Shown piece by piece: positions 15,976 to 21,132 of a DNA stretch of 21,132 nt; positions within the stretch are counted from its first letter, which is position 1; each line of letters opens with the position of its first letter. A program made the position numbers and the translations under genes. This DNA is from Paracoccaceae bacterium (GTDB lineage Bacteria > Pseudomonadota > Alphaproteobacteria > Rhodobacterales > Rhodobacteraceae), in NCBI GenBank assembly GCA_007129775.1, contig SKUV01000357.1, positions 1 through 21,132 on the forward strand, given 5' to 3'. The notes under the pieces are model-generated. The model saw only the letters and a program-made list of their open reading frames with translations, searched no databases and was not told where the DNA came from.

Positions 15976-16437
15976 ATGATCCGCTATGCGCTGAAATGTG
16001 CGCGAGACCACGTTTTCGAAAGCTGGTTCGCCTCTTCCGGGGCGTATGAGTCCCTGCGTGCCGCGGGCCATGTGACCTGCCCCGAGTGCGGATCGGCGAA
16101 AGTGGACAAGGCGCTGATGGCACCGCGGATCAAACGCCGAGGAGCGCCGGAGCCGGACAGCATTGGGCCAAGCGTGCCCGCGCCTGTGGCCGCGACCCCC
16201 GAGGAGCGTTCAGGGGAAACCCGTGCTCAGGCGCTTGCACGCCTGCGCGACGAAATCGAACGCAATTCCGATTATGTCGGCCTGCGCTTTGCCGAAGAGG
16301 CCCGCCAGATGCATGACGGCACCCTCGCCGCGCGCCCGATTCATGGCGAGGCCAGCGCGAAAGAGGCGCGCGCGCTTCTGGAAGAGGGGGTGCCGGTGCT
16401 GCCCTTGCCCTTCATCCCGCGCAACCGCACGAATTGA
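15976..16437 (+). CDS. DUF1178 family protein
   Basis: A 153-residue protein of the DUF1178 family, found mostly in alpha- and betaproteobacteria and without an established function. The N-terminal part is zinc-ribbon-like: MIRYALKCARDHVFESWF (C8, H12) followed by CPECGS (C35, C38). A variable Pro/Ala-rich linker follows (about 50-80), then the conserved helix DYVGLRFAEEARQMHDG and the C-terminal IHGEASAKEARALLEEGVP and PLPFIPRN, which are the family hallmarks. The ribosome site is weak (GGGAAC). It is divergent from the glutathione peroxidase gene and its stop lies 42 bases from that of the convergent CoA-transferase gene. Confidence 0.95.
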   Translation: MIRYALKCARDHVFESWFASSGAYESLRAAGHVTCPECGSAKVDKALMAPRIKRRGAPEPDSIGPSVPAPVAATPEERSGETRAQALARLRDEIERNSDYVGLRFAEEARQMHDGTLAARPIHGEASAKEARALLEEGVPVLPLPFIPRNRTN

Positions 16438-16452
16438 GCCGGTCGCATTGCC

Positions 16453-16476
16453 GGCGGCGCGCGATGCGTGGCCGCC
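16453..16476. terminator. Possible bidirectional hairpin between convergent genes
   Basis: GGCGGC (16453-16458) and GCCGCC (16471-16476) can pair around a 12-base loop in the 42-base gap between the stops of the DUF1178 gene and the CoA-transferase gene; a competing five-base stem is at 16438-16455. There are no T-runs, so intrinsic termination is doubtful. Confidence 0.25.
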
Positions 16477-16479
16477 CGT

Positions 16480-18387
16480 TCAGGCCTTGTGCGGTGTGCG
16501 GTAGAGATGGGGCCTGCCCGTCAGGCCTGGCAAAATGCGCGCCAGCTTCATCCGGGTAAATGCGGAGCCGGAATAGCGTGTCACGCGCGAATAGAACCGT
16601 TCCTCCAGTTCCGCCACCAGCCGGCCGTAGGCGTCAGCGATGTCATCTTCCAGCCGAAAGCCGTCGTAGGTCACGATCGCCTCCACCCTTTCATCCAGCG
16701 GCTGGCAAAGCGCTTCCACCCGGGCGCGGACCATCATGAGGTCATCGGGCGTGCGCAGCCGCATCTTTTCGAAATTGATAAATATCCTGCCCTCGGTCCG
16801 GTCCAGCGTGATCCGCTCTTCCAGATCCATGTGCATGAGATCCCGCTTCAGATCCATCGGCCGGGGCAGGAAGATGCGCGGGTCCATTTCGGACACGGCT
16901 TCGACGATGGGCCGAAAACCCATTTGGGCGATCACGTCGCGCTCCGGGTCCAGCCCGGGCGCCACCTCACGCAGCGCGACTCCATCTGGTGTAAGCTCGA
17001 AAACCGCGCGCTCGGTCACATAGAAAACGGGGCGGTCGAGCCGCGCGGCGCGGGCGCCGGAAAAGGTGATCTGCTGGACCTGCGGCAGGAATTTCCGCGC
17101 CCGCCCCTCGGTCTCGATCCGGAGCCAGCCGTCATCGACCGCCACCTTCAGCCCACCCGCCGTCAGCGTGCCGGCAAAGACGAGGCTGCGCGCGTTCTGG
17201 CTGATGTTGATGAAGCCGCCCGCCCCGGCCAGCCGCGATCCGAAGCGGCTGACGTTCACGTTGCCTGTCGCATCCACCTCGGCCAGGCCCAGACAGGCCA
17301 TATCCAGCCCGCCGCCGTCGTAGAAATCGAACTGGGCATTTTGCGGAATGATCGCATCGGTATTTACCGCTGCGCCGAAATCCAGCCCCGAGGCCGGCTG
17401 ACCGCCCACCACGCCGGGTTCGGTGGTCAGGGTCAGGTGCTCCAGCAAACCCTCCTCGCCGGCCACCGAAGCCAGCCCTTCGGGCATGCCGATGCCCAGA
17501 TTGACAACACCGTTCACCGGCAATTCGAAAGCCGCGCGGCGGGCGATAATTTTGCGCGCATCGAGCGCCATCGGGGGCAGGACGCCGGCGGGGGCGCGGA
17601 TGATCTGGGCAAAGGCAGGGGAATATGCGGTGGCATAGGTCTGCATGTGGCTTTCCGGCGGGGCCAGAACCACCGCATCGACCAGCGCCGACGGAATCAC
17701 CACGGCCCGCGCATCGAGGCTGCGTGCCGCCGCCAGACGTTCGACCTGCACGATCACGACGCCGCCGGAATTGCGTACGGCCATCGCCTGCGCGAGGTTG
17801 TCGAGCACGAGGGCCTCGTGCTCCATCGTGATGTTGCCGGCCTCGTCGGCGGTGGTGCCACGCAAGAGCGCCACATCGATGGGAAACAGCCGGTAGGCGA
17901 GGCAGTCGCGCCCCGCGATGGTGATCAATTCAACCAGGGCCTCGCCGTCCCCCGGATGCACTTGCCCGCCGGACAGGCGCGGATCGACGAAGGTTTCCAG
18001 CCCCACCGGCGAAACCGTCGCCGGCCTGCCGGCGGCGATGTCGCGATACATGTGGCTGATCACGCCCTGCGGCAGGTTCCAGCCTTCGATCTCGCCCTGA
18101 ACGGCAAGGGCGGCCACCTTCGGGATCAGGCCCCAATGTCCGCCGATGACGCGTTTCAATAGCCCCTTGTGGCCGAGCCGGTTGAGGCCACGCTCCTTTC
18201 CGTCGCCCTGCCCGGCGGCGAAGATCAGGCCAAGGCCGGCGGGCGCGCCCTCTTCCAGAAAGCGCGCCTCAAGGGACTGGAGCAGGTATTCGGGCACGCC
18301 GTTTCCGACAAATCCCGAGGTGGTGATCGTATCGCCCGGGCGGATCAATGCGACCGCCTCGGCACCGCTGACCAGCTTTCGTTTCAT
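16480..18387 (-). CDS. Acyl-CoA:acetate/3-ketoacid CoA-transferase with C-terminal extension
   Basis: A 635-residue family I CoA-transferase of the fused YdiF/propionate CoA-transferase type, which moves CoA between acyl-CoAs and short carboxylates through a glutamyl-CoA thioester. Residues 1-510 align in order with this family: SGFVGNGVPEYLLQSLEARF, IFAAGQGDG, IGGHWG, GWNLPQGVISHMYRDIAAG, then NLGIGMPEGLA and the catalytic E323 in LTTEPGVVGG, QFDFYDGGGLDMACLGLAE and GGFINISQNA. Typical members stop near 520-540; here about 120 further residues (512-635) follow with an alternating strand-helix pattern. The ATG at 18387 follows GGAGG with ideal spacing. It is divergent from the glutathionyl-hydroquinone reductase gene. 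Its preferred acyl substrate is unknown; the role could be short-chain acyl or polyhydroxyalkanoate-linked metabolism. Confidence 0.92.
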   Translation of the reverse strand: MKRKLVSGAEAVALIRPGDTITTSGFVGNGVPEYLLQSLEARFLEEGAPAGLGLIFAAGQGDGKERGLNRLGHKGLLKRVIGGHWGLIPKVAALAVQGEIEGWNLPQGVISHMYRDIAAGRPATVSPVGLETFVDPRLSGGQVHPGDGEALVELITIAGRDCLAYRLFPIDVALLRGTTADEAGNITMEHEALVLDNLAQAMAVRNSGGVVIVQVERLAAARSLDARAVVIPSALVDAVVLAPPESHMQTYATAYSPAFAQIIRAPAGVLPPMALDARKIIARRAAFELPVNGVVNLGIGMPEGLASVAGEEGLLEHLTLTTEPGVVGGQPASGLDFGAAVNTDAIIPQNAQFDFYDGGGLDMACLGLAEVDATGNVNVSRFGSRLAGAGGFINISQNARSLVFAGTLTAGGLKVAVDDGWLRIETEGRARKFLPQVQQITFSGARAARLDRPVFYVTERAVFELTPDGVALREVAPGLDPERDVIAQMGFRPIVEAVSEMDPRIFLPRPMDLKRDLMHMDLEERITLDRTEGRIFINFEKMRLRTPDDLMMVRARVEALCQPLDERVEAIVTYDGFRLEDDIADAYGRLVAELEERFYSRVTRYSGSAFTRMKLARILPGLTGRPHLYRTPHKA

Positions 18388-18410
18388 CTCGCCTCCTTCC
18401 CGATGGGCGC

Positions 18411-18438
18411 ATGATACCAAGCCGGCACTGCGCGCCAA
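18411..18438 (-). promoter_or_regulatory. Candidate promoter of the CoA-transferase gene
   Basis: On the minus strand TTGGCG (18433-18438) and TATCAT (18411-18416, five of six matches) are 16 bases apart, giving a leader of about 17-20 bases that carries the GGAGG site. On the plus strand a consensus TTGACA (18453-18458) lies in the same gap, but I see no matching -10 for it. Confidence 0.5.
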
Positions 18439-18611
18439 GAAAAACCGCGCCGTTGACAGACGCCGAGCCCGGCCGACGGCATTTGCGCAGTGACCGGAAT
18501 GAGGGCGAGTGGCTCCGCCGCTGTGCGCCAGTGCAAGGGGGCTGCGCGCGGGCAGGTGTTTCAAGCGCGGCGGGGTTCATTATGTGTGTGACCAGCGAAA
18601 AGGAGATGATG

Positions 18612-19613
18612 ATGGGCCAGCTGGTCGACGGAAAATGGAGTTCCGCCTGGTATGACACCGACGCAACAGGCGGCACTTTCGTGCGCGATACCGCGAAATT
18701 CCGAAACTGGATCACCGCCGATGGTGCGCCCGGACCGACCGGGGAGGGCGGGTTCGCCGCCGAAAGTGGGCGCTACCATCTCTATGTTTCCTACGCATGC
18801 CCCTGGGCGCATCGCACGCTGATCTTTCGCGCTCTCAAGGGATTGGCGCCGCATATTGAGATCTCGGTCGTGCATCCCGACATGCTCGACGAGGGCTGGG
18901 AGTTCCGCGAGGATTTCCCGGGCGCCACCGGCGACAGGCTGTTCGGAAGCCGCTTCATGCGCGACATCTACACGCGCGCGAAGCCGGATGTCTCGGGTCG
19001 TGTCACGGTGCCGGTGCTGTGGGACAAGGCGCGCGGCACGATCGTATCGAACGAATCCTCCGAAATCATCCGGATGTTCAACTTGGCCTTCGACGGGCTG
19101 ACCGGAAATACTGACGATTACTGGCCCGTCGCCCTGCACGATGAGATCGACGCGCTGAACAGCCGCATCTACTACACCGTGAACAACGGCGTTTACAAGG
19201 CGGGCTTCGCCACCACGCAATCGGCCTACGACGAGGCGGTCGGCCCGCTTTTCGACACGCTCGACTGGCTGGAAGAGCGTCTGTACAAAAGGCGCTATCT
19301 GACCGGGCCACGCCTGACCGAGGCTGACCTGAGGCTTCTGCCGACGCTTCTGCGCTTTGACAGCGTCTATCACCTGCATTTCAAGTGCAACCGCCGGCGG
19401 ATCGTGGACTATCCGAACCTCTGGGGCTGGACGCGCGAGCTTTACCAACTGCCGGGCGTCGCCGCGACATTTCATCTCGATCATGTGGTGCGGCATTACC
19501 ACTACAGCCACGAGACGATTAACCCCAACCGGATCATCCCGATAAACCCGGTGCTGGACTTCGACGCGCCCCATGGTCGCGATCGGCTGGCAAGCGAACT
19601 TTCTGCCGCCTGA
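18612..19613 (+). CDS. yqjG: Glutathionyl-hydroquinone reductase (Xi-class GST)
   Basis: A 333-residue cytoplasmic enzyme of the YqjG/ECM4 Xi-class glutathione transferase family, which reduces glutathionyl-hydroquinones to the free hydroquinone using glutathione. The catalytic cysteine is C63 in YVSYACPWAHRT, the same position as in E. coli YqjG. Other hallmarks are SVVHPDM, TVPVLWDKARGTIVSNESSE, the YYTVNNGVYKAGFA block, RYLTGPRLTEADLRLLPTL, and the C-terminal HYHYSHETINPNRIIPINP. Three ATGs are adjacent (18606, 18609, 18612); 18612 is preferred because AGGAG (18601-18605) then has a six-base spacing. It is divergent from the CoA-transferase gene and followed by mtgA after 52 bases. The likely role is quinone detoxification or recycling of aromatic adducts. 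Confidence 0.96.
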   Translation: MGQLVDGKWSSAWYDTDATGGTFVRDTAKFRNWITADGAPGPTGEGGFAAESGRYHLYVSYACPWAHRTLIFRALKGLAPHIEISVVHPDMLDEGWEFREDFPGATGDRLFGSRFMRDIYTRAKPDVSGRVTVPVLWDKARGTIVSNESSEIIRMFNLAFDGLTGNTDDYWPVALHDEIDALNSRIYYTVNNGVYKAGFATTQSAYDEAVGPLFDTLDWLEERLYKRRYLTGPRLTEADLRLLPTLLRFDSVYHLHFKCNRRRIVDYPNLWGWTRELYQLPGVAATFHLDHVVRHYHYSHETINPNRIIPINPVLDFDAPHGRDRLASELSAA

Positions 19614-19628
19614 GCCTCGGCAGGGCCC

Positions 19629-19659
19629 TTGACGCCCCCGCCCCCCGCATGGCTTAGCT
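19629..19659 (+). promoter_or_regulatory. Candidate leaderless promoter of mtgA
   Basis: TTGACG (19629-19634) is followed after 18-19 bases by CTTAGCT (19653-19659). The expected start of transcription falls on or just before the mtgA ATG at 19666, and no ribosome site precedes that ATG. Confidence 0.45.
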
Positions 19660-19665
19660 GCGCGG

Positions 19666-20400
19666 ATGGCAGGGGCAGGCAAGCCACGGCGCGGGCGGCG
19701 CAAGACAGCGCAAGCCGGATTGATCGCGTGGACGATCCGGGCCCTGCGGCGGTGGCTGTTAAGAGGGGTGCTGACGGTGTTTTTTGCGGTGCTCGCGGTG
19801 GTCGGGCTCTTTTCGTTCGTTAACCCGCCATGGGGCCTCTACATGGTCGGCGAATACCGGCGTACGGGCGAGATCACGCGCATCTGGGTGCCGATGGAAG
19901 AGATTAGCCCGCATATGGCACGTTCGGCCGTGGCGGCGGAGGATGCCAATTTCTGCCTGCACTGGGGCTTCGACATGGCCGAGATTCGCCGGGCGCTGGA
20001 TGATGGCGCCCGCCGCGGCGCCTCGACAATATCCCAACAAACGGTGAAAAACGTTTTCCTGTGGCACGGCGGTGGCTGGACGCGCAAGGCGCTGGAGGCC
20101 GGGCTGACCCCCGTGATGGAAGCGCTCTGGTCCAAGCGGCGCATCCTCGAGGTCTATCTCAACGTCGCGGAATTCGCCGACGGAGTCTTCGGTGTGGAGG
20201 CCGCGGCCCGGCACCATTTCGGCATTCCGGCCCGGGATCTGACCGCCAATCAGGCGGCAAGGCTGGCCGCTGTGCTGCCCAATCCCAAGGCCCGTGATGC
20301 CGCCCGCCCGACGCCGTGGCTGGCCTCCCGCGCAGCCAGCATCATGGACGGTGCGGCGACGATCCGCGCCGATGGCCGGTCGGCCTGCTTCGAGGATTGA
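19666..20400 (+). CDS. mtgA: Monofunctional biosynthetic peptidoglycan transglycosylase
   Basis: A 244-residue GT51 glycosyltransferase that polymerises lipid II into glycan strands in the periplasm, without a transpeptidase domain. A basic cytoplasmic tail (1-33) is followed by one membrane helix (34-52). The catalytic glutamate is E92 in AAEDANFCLHWGFD, then GASTISQQ (118-125) and RRILEVYLNVAEF (158-170), and the LAAVLPNP motif near the C-terminus. The length matches MtgA. No ribosome site is seen before the ATG at 19666, but a TTGACG promoter is placed so that the message would be leaderless. The fzlA-like gene starts 55 bases downstream on the same strand, which links the pair to septal wall synthesis. 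Confidence 0.97.
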   Translation: MAGAGKPRRGRRKTAQAGLIAWTIRALRRWLLRGVLTVFFAVLAVVGLFSFVNPPWGLYMVGEYRRTGEITRIWVPMEEISPHMARSAVAAEDANFCLHWGFDMAEIRRALDDGARRGASTISQQTVKNVFLWHGGGWTRKALEAGLTPVMEALWSKRRILEVYLNVAEFADGVFGVEAAARHHFGIPARDLTANQAARLAAVLPNPKARDAARPTPWLASRAASIMDGAATIRADGRSACFED

Positions 20401-20455
20401 ACTTTCCCGGCTGTCAAGGCATGGAAGGGCATTATTCCCTGCAAGGACACGGCCC

Positions 20456-21130
20456 GTGCGCTCCGCCACCCGCCTCTATCATGTTCCGCTCTCGCCCTTC
20501 TGCCGCAAGGTCCGCCTGACCCTCGCCGAAAAGAAGATCGAGGTGGAACTGCTGGAGGAACGCTATTGGGAACGCAGCCAGTCCTTCCTGATGCGAAACC
20601 CCGCCGCCAAGGTGCCGGTGCTGCGCTTCGACGGCCGGACCCTGTCGGAAAGTCAGGCGATCTGCGAATATCTCGACGAGACGAACCCGATCCCGGCGCT
20701 GCTGCCCAAGGGGGTCTTCGACCGCTACGAGACGCGGCGCCTGTGCGCCTGGTTCGACGACAAGTTCCATCAGGAGGTGACGTCGAAACTGCTCTATGAA
20801 CGGGTCAACAAGAAGATCATGGGGCAGGGATATCCGGATTCCGGCAATGTCAAATCCGGGGCGCAGCGGATCAAGTATCACCTCGATTACATGACATGGC
20901 TGCTGGACCAGCGCCGCTGGATCGCCGGCGACGCGATGACGCTGGCCGATTTCGCCGCCGCCGCGCATCTGTCCTGCCTCGACTATATCTCGGATGTGGA
21001 CTGGACGCGCTGGCCGGTGGTCAAGGACTGGTATGCCAAGATAAAGTCCCGCCCCGCTTTCCGCCCGCTGCTGGCCGATCAGGTCCCGGGCTTTCCCCCG
21101 CCGCAGCATTACACCGATCTGGATTTCTGA
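20456..21130 (+). CDS. fzlA: FzlA-type GST-fold FtsZ-binding division protein
   Basis: A 224-residue glutathione S-transferase-fold protein. An N-terminal thioredoxin-like domain (LYHVPLSPFCRKVRL, then NPAAKVPVLRF and SESQAICEYLDE) is followed by an all-helical domain with WFDDKFHQEVTSKLLYERVN, YHLDYMTWLLDQRRWIAGD and LADFAAAAHLSCLDYISDV. The end, RPLLADQVPGFPPPQHYTDL followed by DF, is as I remember it for Caulobacter FzlA, which binds FtsZ, curves its filaments and promotes septal wall synthesis through FtsW/FtsI. W38 is in the region I recall as needed for FtsZ binding. The start is GTG at 20456, with AAGGA eight bases upstream. Database annotation is usually just 'glutathione S-transferase family'; the FzlA assignment is from remembered similarity. 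It follows mtgA. Confidence 0.85.
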   Translation: MRSATRLYHVPLSPFCRKVRLTLAEKKIEVELLEERYWERSQSFLMRNPAAKVPVLRFDGRTLSESQAICEYLDETNPIPALLPKGVFDRYETRRLCAWFDDKFHQEVTSKLLYERVNKKIMGQGYPDSGNVKSGAQRIKYHLDYMTWLLDQRRWIAGDAMTLADFAAAAHLSCLDYISDVDWTRWPVVKDWYAKIKSRPAFRPLLADQVPGFPPPQHYTDLDF

Positions 21131-21132
21131 GC

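Noticed and set aside
16468..18162. 564-codon open frame on the plus strand, antisense to the CoA-transferase gene
   Set aside because: It is a His/Arg/Gly-rich shadow frame with no recognisable domain; the minus strand encodes a full transferase with good ribosome site.
18453..18458. Consensus TTGACA as a promoter for the glutathionyl-hydroquinone reductase gene
   Set aside because: No acceptable -10 hexamer lies 16-19 bases downstream, and the gene starts more than 150 bases away.
20430..20435. CATTAT as a -10 element for a separate fzlA promoter
   Set aside because: No -35 element at a normal distance was found; co-transcription with mtgA is the simpler reading, although a separate start is not excluded.
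1..21132. Mobile elements, CRISPR arrays, toxin-antitoxin or phage-defence cassettes
   Set aside because: No transposase, integrase, repeat-spacer pattern, tRNA or defence-protein signature was found; composition is even across the window and all genes look like core chromosomal genes.

Overview
This window looks like ordinary chromosomal DNA of a high-GC alphaproteobacterium, most likely Rhodobacteraceae (Roseobacter/Rhodobacter type). The evidence is the very GC-rich third codon positions, an FzlA-type division protein, AcuC, DUF1178 and DUF427 proteins, a Tat-type glutathione peroxidase, and a TTAA-N7-TTAA (CtrA-type) box. I see no insertion sequence, prophage, CRISPR array, tRNA or rRNA. 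Seventeen protein genes fill almost everything; no gene-free stretch exceeds about 230 bases.

Layout. 1-7586 is a long run on the minus strand: an acyl-CoA synthetase cut by the left edge; a hemerythrin-like protein downstream of a secreted SNase-type nuclease with a C-terminal 'sunset' domain; a DMT (EamA) permease; the YebC/PmpR regulator; and a small lipoprotein downstream of an SLC13 permease with two TrkA_C domains. 7812-10283 (+) is the helicase HrpB. It converges on an octopine/nopaline-dehydrogenase-like oxidoreductase (10318-11424, -), which is divergent from an M24B aminopeptidase P (11607-13412, +) and a DUF427 protein (13523-13864, +). 13885-15749 (-) is a pair: an exported thioredoxin-type glutathione peroxidase followed by an AcuC/HDAC-family deacetylase. 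A DUF1178 zinc-ribbon protein (15976-16437, +) converges on a 635-residue acyl-CoA transferase with an unusual C-terminal extension (16480-18387, -). A glutathionyl-hydroquinone reductase (18612-19613, +) is divergent from it. The window ends with mtgA (peptidoglycan glycosyltransferase) and an FzlA orthologue (FtsZ partner), a likely cell-wall/division pair.

How the genes relate. Most neighbours are functionally unrelated housekeeping genes. Three themes can be supported: thiol/glutathione chemistry (glutathione peroxidase, glutathionyl-hydroquinone reductase, GST-fold FzlA), CoA-ester and acetyl metabolism (acyl-CoA synthetase, CoA-transferase, AcuC), and septal wall synthesis (mtgA-fzlA). 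I did not find a clear new multi-gene system. The points most worth a second look are the CtrA-type box ahead of the nuclease gene, the C-terminal module of the CoA-transferase, the mtgA-fzlA pair, and several promoters placed so that transcripts would start at or next to the ATG (leaderless mRNAs).
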